Below the pieces are notes generated by a model. That model saw only the letters and a list, made by a program, of their open reading frames with translations, did not search any database and was not told the DNA's origin. Shown in pieces: positions 19,137 through 27,553 of a stretch of 64,000 nucleotides of DNA. Position 1 is the first letter of the stretch. The number at the start of each line of letters is the position of its first letter. The stretch is taken from NCBI RefSeq assembly GCF_003075525.1, contig NZ_QDDR01000008.1, positions 62,001-126,000 of the forward strand, in the 5' to 3' direction. The stretch comes from Pararhodobacter aggregans. GTDB taxonomy: Bacteria > Pseudomonadota > Alphaproteobacteria > Rhodobacterales > Rhodobacteraceae. Position numbers and translations under genes: made by a program.

Positions 19137-20024
19137 TCAGCGCCTCGCACGCGGGTCGAGGACATCGCGCAGCCCGTCGCCCAGAAGGTTGAAGCCGAAG
19201 ACGGCAAGGAACATGGCAAGGCCCGGGAAGACCGCGGTCCACCAGAAATCCGGCATGTAGTTGCGGGCGATGGACAAGAGCGTCCCCCATTCCGGGGTCG
19301 GCGGCCGCACGCCGATGCCGATGAAGCCCAGCGCCGCGACGGTCAGGATGGCGAAACCCATGTCGAGCGACATCTTGACGATGATCGGCGAGACGATGTT
19401 GGGCAGGATGTGGCGGAAGAGGACCCGGGCCGGGCTGGCGCCGATGGCGCGGGCGGCGGCGACATAGACCTCTTCGCGGGCCTGCAACACCTCGCCCCGG
19501 ACCAGCCGCGCATAGCCCGGCCACCATGACAGGGCGATGGCGATGATCATGTTGACGAAGCCGGGGCCGAGGGCGGCGGCCACCGCCATGGCCAGGATCA
19601 GGCTGGGGATGGTCAGCATGAGGTCGGAAAACCGCATCAGCACATCGTCGATCCAGCCGCCGTTGAACCCGGCCAGGGCGCCGACCACCACGCCCAGCAC
19701 GGTGCCGATCAGCACCACGGCAAAGCCCGCCGCGACCGAGACCGGGGTGCCGGCCATGACCAGCGACAGCACGTCCTGGCCCAGTTCGTTGGTGCCGAAC
19801 GGATGGGCGAGGGACGGGGCCTGGAACCGCTCGGCGGTGTTCAGGCCGCCCCGCACGTGCTCGGGGTAGGGGGCGAGCAGGTTGCCGAACAGGGTGAAGA
19901 ACAGCACCACGGCGACCATGGTCGCGCCCACCATCGACAGGCGGCTCTGGCGGAAGCGGTAGAAGGCGCGGCGCGAGGCCTCGGCCCGGGCGCTGCGGCG
20001 GCTGTCCTGGGACACGTCGGTCAT
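19137..20024 (-). CDS. Peptide-type ABC permease (DppC-like)
   Basis: 295 residues with an N-terminal helix, five or so more membrane segments, and the inner-loop motif AARAIGASPARVLFRHILP that contacts the ATPases. PFGTNELGQDVLS upstream is typical of DppC/OppC. It overlaps the previous permease gene by ATGA, so the two are coupled. It is one half of the membrane channel for the peptide-type importer. Confidence 0.93.
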   Translation of the reverse strand: MTDVSQDSRRSARAEASRRAFYRFRQSRLSMVGATMVAVVLFFTLFGNLLAPYPEHVRGGLNTAERFQAPSLAHPFGTNELGQDVLSLVMAGTPVSVAAGFAVVLIGTVLGVVVGALAGFNGGWIDDVLMRFSDLMLTIPSLILAMAVAAALGPGFVNMIIAIALSWWPGYARLVRGEVLQAREEVYVAAARAIGASPARVLFRHILPNIVSPIIVKMSLDMGFAILTVAALGFIGIGVRPPTPEWGTLLSIARNYMPDFWWTAVFPGLAMFLAVFGFNLLGDGLRDVLDPRARR

Positions 20025-21028
20025 TGGTAGCGGACCTTGGGATTGATGAGGCCGTAAAGCACGTCGATGACGATATTGGCGGTGACGAAGAGGACCCCGA
20101 TCACCAGCGCCACGCTGACCACCGGCATGAAATCCTGGGACACGATGGCGGAGGTGGCGTAAAGCCCGATGCCCGGCCAGTCGAAGACAGTCTCGACCAG
20201 CACCGTGCCCCCCAGCAACCAGCCGAAATAGAGGCCGATGACGGTGAGCGAGGCCGAGATCGCGTTCCGCAGCACGTATTTGAAGACGATGAGGCGGGGT
20301 GAGAGGCCCAGCGCCCGGGCGGTGGTGACGTAATCCTGGTGCATCACCTCGATGGTCGAGGCCCGCATCATCCGCAGGATCGTGGCCAGCGGCGACAGCG
20401 ACATGGCGATGGCGGGCAGGGCCAGGTAGCGCATGGCGGTCCAGAAGGACTCCCAGTCACCGGCGAGGATCGAGTCGATGGTGTAAAAGCCGGTCACGCC
20501 CGGCGGCGGGTCGAAGATGATCGGGAAGCGTCCGCCCAGCGGCAGCCACATCAGCCACATGGCGAAGCAGAGCTGCAACAGCAGCCCGAGGAAGAAGCGC
20601 GGCATGGAGATGGCGGCGACGGACAGGATGTTGGACAGATAATCCGGCCATTTGTTGCGCCAGACGGCGGCCATCAGCCCGGCCGGGATGCCGACGACGA
20701 TGGCCAGCAACAGGGCCGAGAAGACCAGCTCCAGCGTCGCGGGCAGATAGGCGGCAAGGTCGGTTGCCACGGGACGGCGGGAGAAGAGCGAGGTGCCGAA
20801 ATCGCCCTGCACCAGCCCCGAGAGATAGGTCCAGTACTGGACCCACAGCGGCTGATCGAGGCCGAATTCGCGCGCCAGCGCCTCGATCTCGGCGCGGGTG
20901 GCGTTGGGACCGGCGGCCAGGCCGACCGGGTCGCCCGGCAGGACGCGGGCGATGACGAACATGATGATCGTCATGCCGATCAGCACCGGCAGGATCAGCA
21001 GGATCCGCCTCAGGATGAACCGCAGCAT
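20021..21028 (-). CDS. Peptide-type ABC permease (DppB-like)
   Basis: 335 residues with an N-terminal membrane anchor (ILRRILLILPVLIGMTIIMF), the DPVGLAAGPNAT segment usual after the first helix, and the coupling loop ARALGLSPRLIVFKYVLRNA. It is the first permease after the substrate-binding protein gene. A strong hairpin sits in the 60-base gap between the two, so it may be expressed at a lower level than the binding protein. Confidence 0.93.
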   Translation of the reverse strand: MLRFILRRILLILPVLIGMTIIMFVIARVLPGDPVGLAAGPNATRAEIEALAREFGLDQPLWVQYWTYLSGLVQGDFGTSLFSRRPVATDLAAYLPATLELVFSALLLAIVVGIPAGLMAAVWRNKWPDYLSNILSVAAISMPRFFLGLLLQLCFAMWLMWLPLGGRFPIIFDPPPGVTGFYTIDSILAGDWESFWTAMRYLALPAIAMSLSPLATILRMMRASTIEVMHQDYVTTARALGLSPRLIVFKYVLRNAISASLTVIGLYFGWLLGGTVLVETVFDWPGIGLYATSAIVSQDFMPVVSVALVIGVLFVTANIVIDVLYGLINPKVRYQ

Positions 21029-21057
21029 TGCCTCGGGGCCTCGCGTTGGGAAGGGGC

Positions 21058-21081
21058 GGGCGCGGGTCTGAACCCGCGCCC
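21058..21081. other. Hairpin between binding-protein and permease genes
   Basis: GGGCGCGGGT (21058-21067) pairs exactly with ACCCGCGCCC (21072-21081) around CTGA, just past the binding-protein stop. There is no T-tract. Stems in this place often protect the 3' end of the binding-protein message, which keeps it in excess over the membrane parts. Confidence 0.55.
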
Positions 21082-21088
21082 GGAAGGG

Positions 21089-22663
21089 TTACAGCGACAG
21101 CGGCCAGGCCTCGATCGCGTTCGAGGCGACGGGGGTGAAGGCAAAGCCCTGCACCGCGTCGCGCATCCCCAGACGGCGCTTTTCGAGGACGCCGAAGATG
21201 TCGGGGCAATCCGCGACCAGCAATTCCTGCAACTGGCCGTAGATCTCCACCCGGCGGGCGGGGTCGATCTCGGTCCGGCCGGCCTCGATCAGCGCGTCGG
21301 CCTCGGGGTTGTGGTAGACCGCGTTCTGCCAGCCGCCATTGCGCGAGGAATGATAGGCGGCATAGGCGATGTTGTCGGGATCGCCGTAATTGGCCGTCTG
21401 ATAGACCGGGAAGAGGTCGGGGAAGGTCTCGGGCGATTGGCAGGCCGCCACCATGTCCGGCCAGTTCATCGGCGTGATGTCCAGCTGGATGTTCAGCGCC
21501 TGCAGGCTGTCGAGCATGATGAGCGCCCAGCGGCGTTGCTGTTCCAGCCCGTTCACATGCACCATGCGCAGGGTGATCCCGCCCTCGGGCGTGTCGGTCA
21601 TCGCCAGATGCTCGCGCGCCAGATCGAGGTTGGTGCGGTAGACCTCCAGCTCGGGGTTGTGGCCGAGGATGCCGTTGGGCAGCGGACCGGTCATCAGCTC
21701 GGCATAGCCCGAGGCATCGAGCATCGCCTGGTAATTCATGGCATAGGCCACGGCCTTGCGCATGTTGATGTCGGCCATCGGGCCCTGTTCGGTGTTCATC
21801 TTGATCGAGAAGGTGCGGTATTCCGGCTCGATCACCCGCACCACGCCCGGCGCGCCGTCGAGCGCGTCCATGTCTTCCGAGGTCAGGTCGACCGAGATAT
21901 GCACCTCGCCCCGTTGCAGCATCAGCCGCTGTGTCGAGCTTTCGCGCACGATCTGCCAGATCACCCCGTCGAGGTTGCCGCCGCCGGTCTGCCAGGCGGT
22001 GTCGGCGCGCTGCAGCTGATAGAGCGCGCCCGCTTCGGCGCGGCGCAGCTTGAAGGGGCCCGAGCCCGCGACATTGGCCTGCAGATAGGTGGTGCTGTCG
22101 TCCCCGCCCTCATTGGCCTCGGCAATCGCTTTCGAGGCGATGAAGATCCACGGGATCACCTGCAGGAAGGCGGCGAAGGGCGTCGCCAGGTCAAAGCGCA
22201 CGGTATGGGCGTCGACGGCGGTCACGCCCTCGGGCTCGACGATGCCGCGGATCATCCAGCTGTTGCCGCGGGCGAGCCTGAGCGCGCGCTGGTAGGAAAA
22301 GACCACATCCTCGGCGGTGACCGGGCTGCCGTCGTGGAAGACCGCCGCCGGGTTCAGCATGAAGGTATAGGTCTTGCCGTCCGCGCTGACCTCCCAGCTG
22401 TCGGCCAGGGCAGGCACCGGTTCCGGCGGGTTGCCCGCGACGCGGACCAGGGGCTCGTAGGTGTTGCGCAGGAAGAAGCTGGCCGAATAGCCGGTCGCCG
22501 TATGCGGGTCGTAGTTCGGGATATCCTGGGTCGAGGCGATAATCAGGATGTTCCGGCCCGACTGGGCGAAGATCTGCTGCGGGAAGCTGGCGGCAGCAAG
22601 TCCGGCGCCGCTGAGGGCCAGAAAGCTGCGCCGCGAGAGGGTCTTGAGGTCGATGGTGGACAT
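21089..22663 (-). CDS. Extracellular solute-binding protein, peptide/nickel family 5, Tat signal
   Basis: 524 residues from ATG-22663, with GGAGA upstream. The N-terminus reads SRRSFLALSG followed by a hydrophobic stretch and FAQS, a twin-arginine (Tat) signal peptide with cleavage near FAQ. Family 5 features follow: DSWEVSADGKTYTFMLNPAAVFHDGSPVTA-type core segments in order, then AYAMNYQAM. It catches a peptide, hydantoin-like or related substrate in the periplasm for the permease and ATPase genes downstream. It lies downstream of the hydantoinase gene on the same strand. The specificity is inferred from context only. Confidence 0.93.
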   Translation of the reverse strand: MSTIDLKTLSRRSFLALSGAGLAAASFPQQIFAQSGRNILIIASTQDIPNYDPHTATGYSASFFLRNTYEPLVRVAGNPPEPVPALADSWEVSADGKTYTFMLNPAAVFHDGSPVTAEDVVFSYQRALRLARGNSWMIRGIVEPEGVTAVDAHTVRFDLATPFAAFLQVIPWIFIASKAIAEANEGGDDSTTYLQANVAGSGPFKLRRAEAGALYQLQRADTAWQTGGGNLDGVIWQIVRESSTQRLMLQRGEVHISVDLTSEDMDALDGAPGVVRVIEPEYRTFSIKMNTEQGPMADINMRKAVAYAMNYQAMLDASGYAELMTGPLPNGILGHNPELEVYRTNLDLAREHLAMTDTPEGGITLRMVHVNGLEQQRRWALIMLDSLQALNIQLDITPMNWPDMVAACQSPETFPDLFPVYQTANYGDPDNIAYAAYHSSRNGGWQNAVYHNPEADALIEAGRTEIDPARRVEIYGQLQELLVADCPDIFGVLEKRRLGMRDAVQGFAFTPVASNAIEAWPLSL

Positions 22664-22683
22664 TCGGGTCTCCGTGTTGGGGT

Positions 22684-22706
22684 CCGGCCGGGTCGGCACC
22701 GGCCGG
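22684..22706. other. Hairpin upstream of binding-protein gene
   Basis: CCGGCCGG (22684-22691) pairs with CCGGCCGG (22699-22706) around seven bases, in the 59-base gap between the hydantoinase stop and the binding-protein start. It could be an RNA processing site or a weak terminator inside the operon. Confidence 0.45.
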
Positions 22707-22722
22707 TTGGGATGGTCGGATC

Positions 22723-25700
22723 TCAGGCCGTTGCGGCGAGTTCTGCGCGCGCCGTCAGGGCCGAAGGGTGATAGCGGCGGACATAGTCGAGGGTGACGTA
22801 GCCCAGCCTCAGGTCGTGCTCGACAAGCGCGGGGTCGCGGTCGGCCGGATCGCCGAACCCGGCGCCTCCGCCCAGCATCAGCTCCACCCGTTCGCCGGGC
22901 GTGCGCAGTTCCACCAGCTTGCCGGTGCCGCAATCCTCGATCAGCCCGTCATCGGGGCCGATCACCCGCCCGCGCGCCATCCCCCCCGGCTGGCCGCCGA
23001 AGAGGCCCGGGATCGGGTTGTTGACGCCCTCGGGGAAGACCGAGGCGAGGGTGGTGCGCCCGTCGGTGGTCAGCTTGCGGAACACGACCCGCTGGCCCAG
23101 ACCGCCGCGATGCCGTCCGGCGCCGCCGGTGTCGGGGACGAAGGCCTTTTCCTCGATCAGGATCGGCGCGCGGCTTTCCATCAGCTCGATCGAGGTATTG
23201 GCGGCCGAGGTCGGCCACAGCAGCGCCGAATGCCCGTCGCCCCGGTCCGATCCCCCCTGTCCGCCGCCGCAGAACAGCATGTCGGAGTAGAAGGCGCCGG
23301 TGGCATCCTGCCCGTAGACGGTCGAGGCCACGGCGAGCCCGGTGAAGGCCTGCACATCCTCGGGCCGGGCGCCGGCCAGCGCCTGGAAGATGTTGGGCGC
23401 CAGATACCAGCCGGTCCGGGTGCGGATATTGACCGAGGCCGGATAGGTGCAGTTCAGGATCGAGCCCTCGGGCGCCTTGACGGTGAAGGGCCGGTAGCAG
23501 CCCGCATTGCCGCGAACCTTCGGCGTCAGCATGCATTTCAGCGGATAGGTCGCATGCGCGGCGGTGTAGTTCAGCGTCGAGTTCAGCCCCCCCTGCGCCA
23601 GCTGCGGCGGGGCGCCGTCGAAGTCGATGACCATGGCGTCACCCTCGACCTTGATGGCGACCGGATAGGTCATCACCTCGCCCAGCGGGTTGTTGGTGAT
23701 GGTGCCGGTATAGGTGCCATCGGGAATGGCCCGCACCGCGTCGCGCATCGCGCCCTCCGACAGGTCCTGCACCACCTGCGCCAGCGCGCCCAGATCCTCC
23801 ATCCCGTATTCGGCCATGAAGGCTTCCAGCCGCTCGGCCCCGATCACGTTCGCCGTGACGAAGGACTGGATGTCGCCGATCACCTGCTCGCCGTTGCGGA
23901 CGTTCTGGCCGATCATGCGGAACAGCGTCTCGTTGGGCTTGCCCGCCTCGAACAGCTTCATCGGCGGGATCTGCAGGCCTTCCTCGTAGATCTCGCGCGC
24001 TTTCAGCGAATCCTTGGTGCCGCCGATGTCCGAGACATGGCCGACGGTCCCCAGCAGCCCCACCAGCCGCCCGTTGCGGAAGGCGGGCGTGACGATGGCC
24101 AGATCGAAGAGGTGCCCGGCGCAGAGCCAGGGGTCGTTGGTGATGAGCACGTCGCCCGGCTGCAGCGTCTCGGCCGGGTAGCGTTCCAGCAGAGCCTTGA
24201 CCGCGCGGGGCAGGGTCAGGTTGAAGACCGGCATGGCGCGCGGGCTGTGGGCCAGCGTCTCGCCCAATGGATCCAGCAATTCGCAGGCGAAATCCTGCGC
24301 TTCCGAGATGACCAGCGAAAAGGCGGTGCGGCAGACCGTCTGCCACATCTCCTCGGCCACGTTCACCAGACGGCTCCACATGATCTCCAGCCCGATGGGG
24401 TCGGCCTGGATCAGCGTGACCGCATCCTCGCGACTCATGCCCGCCGGGATCCGGGTTTCGGCCTGCTGGGTCGCGGCGACGCGGATGCAGAGGTTCAGCG
24501 CATTGTCGACCTTCACGCTGTCGCGCGGGCCGATGATCGTGGTCGCCTCGCGCTCCTCGACGATGGCGGGGCCGTCGAAGGTATCGCCCGGGACCAGCGC
24601 ATAGCGGTCATAGACCTTGGCCTCGAAATCGCCATCCGCGAACCAGGCGCGGCGGGTGCCCTTGACGCGCCCCTCGCTGCCCGCACCGCCGGCGGCGCCG
24701 GTGACGGAAATCGCGGGCTGCGGCCCGACGCAGCGCAGGCGGAAGTTCACCGCCTCTATCCGCGCGCCGTCGAAGACCTTGGTGTAGCGCCCCTCATAGG
24801 CCTTGGCGAAAGCCTCGCGGATCGCGGGCAGGCTGTCGGCGCCGATGGGACCCGGCGGCAGGGCCACGGAAATGTCGTGCATCTGGCCGACGAGGCGCAT
24901 GTCGGCGTGGACCTCGACCTTGATGTCGGCCGCCTTCACCCCGGCGGCGGTCAGGTGGCCGCGGCCCTCCTCCTCCATCGCCTGCAACAGCGCGTTGAGC
25001 GGCTCCGCGTCGAAATCCCCCGTCAGTTCAACGCGGTGCGAGCGGACGCCTTCAAAGCTGAGGGGCGCCACCAGAAAGCCCAATGCCGAGGCCGCGCCCG
25101 AGGCCGGGGGAATGATGACCTCGCCCACACCCATGGCGCGCGCCACGTTCACCGCATGCGCGGGACCGGCGCCGCCGAAGGCGACCATGGCGTAATTGCG
25201 GGGATCCTTGCCCTTTTCGATCAGATGGACCCGGGCCGAGGCGGCCATGTTCTCGGCCACCACCTTGTGGATGCCGAGCGCCGCTTCCTCGATCCCCAAG
25301 CCCAAGGGCGCGGCGACGGCGCCGACCGCGCGCCGCGCGGCCTCCAGATCCAGCGTCATGCGACCGCCGAGGAAGAAGCCGGGGTCGTAGTACCCCAGCA
25401 CCAGGTTCGCGTCGGTGACGGTCGGCTGCAGGCCGCCCAGGCCATAGCAGGCCGGGCCGGGGTCCGAGGCCGCCGAGTGGGGCCCGACCTTCAGCAAACC
25501 CACCTCATCGAGCGCGGCGATGGACCCGCCGCCCGCGCCGATCTCGATCATGTCGATCACCGGCGCCTTGATCGGCAGGCCGGAACCCTTGGTGAAGCGA
25601 TGGACCCGCGCGGCTTCCATCATCGGGGCGATTTCGGCGCGGTTGTCCTCGATCATGCAGGCCTTGGCCGTGGTGCCGCCCATGTCGAAGGAGATGACAT

Positions 25701-26565
25701 CGGCCCGGCCCGCCAGTTCGCCAAAGAGCGCGGTCGCCAGACCGCCGCCCGCAGGCCCCGATTCCAGCAGCCGGATCGGTAGCTCGCGGGCGGTGGCCAG
25801 CGACACGAGGCCGCCCGCCGAATGCATCAGCCTGAGCGAGCCGAGGAACCCGCGCTTGCGCAGCTCCGCCTCCAGCCGCTTGAGATAGCGGTCCATCAGC
25901 GGCTGCACATAGGCATTGGCGCAGGTGGTGACGGTGCGCTGGTACTCGCCCATCTCGGCCACCACGTCGGACGAGATCGACACGGCGATCCCGGGCGCCG
26001 CGGCGCGGATCAGCTCGGCCGCGCGGCGCTCATGCGCGGGGTTGAGATAGGCATGCAGGAAGGAAACCGCGATCGCCTCGCAGCCCTGCGCGACCAAGGC
26101 CTTGGCAGCGCGGGTGACGCCGGCCTCGTCCAGGGGTGTCAGAACCTCGCCCGCGGCGTTCAGGCGCTCGGCGACCTCGATCCGGCGGTCGCGGGTTGCC
26201 AAAGGCTCGGGGAATTCGACGAAAAGGTCATAGATGTCATAGCGTTGTTCCGTGCCCATCTCCAGGATGTCGCGGAAGCCCTGCGTGGTGATGAGGCCCA
26301 GCTTCGCGCCCTTGCGCTCGATCACCGCGTTGGTCACCAGCGTGGTGCCATGCACCATCTCGGACACGTCCGACAGCGCGATGCCGCGCAGCGCGACCAG
26401 CTCTTCCAGCCCTTTCAACGCGGCCTCGGCCGGGTCGTGGGGGGTGGTCAGGCGCTTGTGCAGCGTCACGCTGCCCTGGGCGCCATCATAGAGGATGAAG
26501 TCGGTGAAGGTGCCGCCGATGTCGAACCCGACCCTCCAGCGCCCGGTGCCGCTTGCTCCGCTCAT
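22723..26565 (-). CDS. Fused hydantoinase A/B (5-oxoprolinase-like)
   Basis: 1280 residues from ATG-26565. Residues ~1-690 are HyuA: FDIGGTFTDFILYD at the N-terminus, HGTTLVTNAVIERKG, and DMGGTTAKACMI, an ATP-binding actin-like fold. Residues ~710-1280 are HyuB: DPIGLEIMWSRLVNVAEEM, ITNDPWLCAGHLFD and GGGAGFGDP. In many bacteria the two are separate genes; here one frame runs through and the would-be HyuB start (MSREDAVTL, ATG at 24438) is internal. This resembles eukaryotic-type 5-oxoprolinase. It should open a hydantoin or 5-oxoproline ring with ATP in the cytosol. It follows the IclR gene by seven bases and precedes a peptide-type transporter. Confidence 0.9.
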   Translation of the reverse strand: MSGASGTGRWRVGFDIGGTFTDFILYDGAQGSVTLHKRLTTPHDPAEAALKGLEELVALRGIALSDVSEMVHGTTLVTNAVIERKGAKLGLITTQGFRDILEMGTEQRYDIYDLFVEFPEPLATRDRRIEVAERLNAAGEVLTPLDEAGVTRAAKALVAQGCEAIAVSFLHAYLNPAHERRAAELIRAAAPGIAVSISSDVVAEMGEYQRTVTTCANAYVQPLMDRYLKRLEAELRKRGFLGSLRLMHSAGGLVSLATARELPIRLLESGPAGGGLATALFGELAGRADVISFDMGGTTAKACMIEDNRAEIAPMMEAARVHRFTKGSGLPIKAPVIDMIEIGAGGGSIAALDEVGLLKVGPHSAASDPGPACYGLGGLQPTVTDANLVLGYYDPGFFLGGRMTLDLEAARRAVGAVAAPLGLGIEEAALGIHKVVAENMAASARVHLIEKGKDPRNYAMVAFGGAGPAHAVNVARAMGVGEVIIPPASGAASALGFLVAPLSFEGVRSHRVELTGDFDAEPLNALLQAMEEEGRGHLTAAGVKAADIKVEVHADMRLVGQMHDISVALPPGPIGADSLPAIREAFAKAYEGRYTKVFDGARIEAVNFRLRCVGPQPAISVTGAAGGAGSEGRVKGTRRAWFADGDFEAKVYDRYALVPGDTFDGPAIVEEREATTIIGPRDSVKVDNALNLCIRVAATQQAETRIPAGMSREDAVTLIQADPIGLEIMWSRLVNVAEEMWQTVCRTAFSLVISEAQDFACELLDPLGETLAHSPRAMPVFNLTLPRAVKALLERYPAETLQPGDVLITNDPWLCAGHLFDLAIVTPAFRNGRLVGLLGTVGHVSDIGGTKDSLKAREIYEEGLQIPPMKLFEAGKPNETLFRMIGQNVRNGEQVIGDIQSFVTANVIGAERLEAFMAEYGMEDLGALAQVVQDLSEGAMRDAVRAIPDGTYTGTITNNPLGEVMTYPVAIKVEGDAMVIDFDGAPPQLAQGGLNSTLNYTAAHATYPLKCMLTPKVRGNAGCYRPFTVKAPEGSILNCTYPASVNIRTRTGWYLAPNIFQALAGARPEDVQAFTGLAVASTVYGQDATGAFYSDMLFCGGGQGGSDRGDGHSALLWPTSAANTSIELMESRAPILIEEKAFVPDTGGAGRHRGGLGQRVVFRKLTTDGRTTLASVFPEGVNNPIPGLFGGQPGGMARGRVIGPDDGLIEDCGTGKLVELRTPGERVELMLGGGAGFGDPADRDPALVEHDLRLGYVTLDYVRRYHPSALTARAELAATA

Positions 26566-26572
26566 GTCTTCC

Positions 26573-27331
26573 TTACCTTTTCCTGAGTGTCCTGTCGCCC
26601 AGGGCGGCCGAGACCTCGGCCGCGCCGTCGAGCAACATGGTTTCGATGGTTTTGCGGTCTTCCTCGGTGGCCAGCGCCGCCGGCCAGACGATGCACAGGG
26701 CGACCGCTTCGCCCGTTTCGGGGTCGCGCACCGCGACCGAAAGCGCGTCGACGCCCCGCGTCGATTCCTGCGCCGAGAACGAGACGCCGGTGCGCCGGAC
26801 CTCGGCCAGCCGTTCCAGCACTTCGTCGATGCTCTGCGGCGACAGGTCCGAGGGCGGCACGATGCCATCCGCGAAAAGCGCCCGCACCTCGTCATCGCTG
26901 AGTAGCGCCAGCAGCGCGCGCCCGGTGCCGCTGCCATGCGCGGTCAGGCGGCGGCCGATGTTCGACACGACGCGCAACGAATGGGTGCCGGGATGGTCGG
27001 TCACCGCCGCCACCTCGGTGTCGATCAGCTTGCTGACATAGCCGGTGTGCCCGGTGGCGGTGCTGATCTTGGCCACCGCTTCGGCCGCGCGTTCGACAAG
27101 GCTCGAGGACCGCCGGTAGCTGATCGCCGCATCCAGCACCAGCACCCCGGGGCGGAAGCGCTTGGTCTGGCCGATGGTCTCCAGCAGGCCCGCGTCGCGC
27201 ATCGCCCTGAGCAGCCGCGAGGCGTTGCTCTTGGGGATGCCGAGCTTCTCGACCGTGTCCATGACGGTGAGCTCGGTGCACTCGGCTCCGAAACAACGCA
27301 GGACGGCGGCAGCGGAATTGAGGATGGACAT
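26573..27331 (-). CDS. IclR-family regulator of the hydantoinase/transport operon
   Basis: 252 residues from ATG-27331. The N-terminal winged helix reads SAAAVLRCFGAECTELTVMD with LGIPKSNASRLLRAMRDAGLL as recognition region. The C-terminal effector domain includes GSGTGRALLALLSDDEV. It is the first gene of the operon and probably senses the substrate or its product. A nested palindrome with GGAAC..GTTCC lies 13 bases before its start, in the divergent region shared with the M20 gene, so it likely represses or activates both directions. Confidence 0.9.
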   Translation of the reverse strand: MSILNSAAAVLRCFGAECTELTVMDTVEKLGIPKSNASRLLRAMRDAGLLETIGQTKRFRPGVLVLDAAISYRRSSSLVERAAEAVAKISTATGHTGYVSKLIDTEVAAVTDHPGTHSLRVVSNIGRRLTAHGSGTGRALLALLSDDEVRALFADGIVPPSDLSPQSIDEVLERLAEVRRTGVSFSAQESTRGVDALSVAVRDPETGEAVALCIVWPAALATEEDRKTIETMLLDGAAEVSAALGDRTLRKR

Positions 27332-27343
27332 GGCGACCAGAAA

Positions 27344-27381
27344 GTTGCAAAAAATGGAACTGCGGTTCCGATGAATGCAAC
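27344..27381. promoter_or_regulatory. Nested IclR-type operator
   Basis: GGAAC (27356-27360) and GTTCC (27365-27369) pair around TGCG, and GTTGCA (27344-27349) and TGCAAC (27376-27381) form an outer pair with the same centre. The inner core resembles the IclR-family pattern TGGAA..TTCCA. It lies just upstream of the IclR start, in the region shared with the divergent M20 gene. Confidence 0.65.
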
Positions 27382-27553
27382 TATTTGACGGCGAGTGATT
27401 CGTGTCAACGGTCTTTGCAATGTGCGAAGCCCGGTTTTTTTGACTGCTGCCGAGAGGGGCAGTCCTGCCGCTTTTTCGGCCTCGTGTGGGCACTTGCCGA
27501 AGCCTCCGGGCGGTGCCACGCTCGCGTGAGACGCTTCAACCCCCGGAAATCCC

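Noticed and set aside
22768-25782. A 1004-residue open frame antisense to the hydantoinase gene
   Set aside because: It has only composition typical of the reverse of a GC-rich gene (runs of R, G, A, H, D), no domain and no ribosome-binding site; the strand opposite shows clear HyuA/HyuB motifs.
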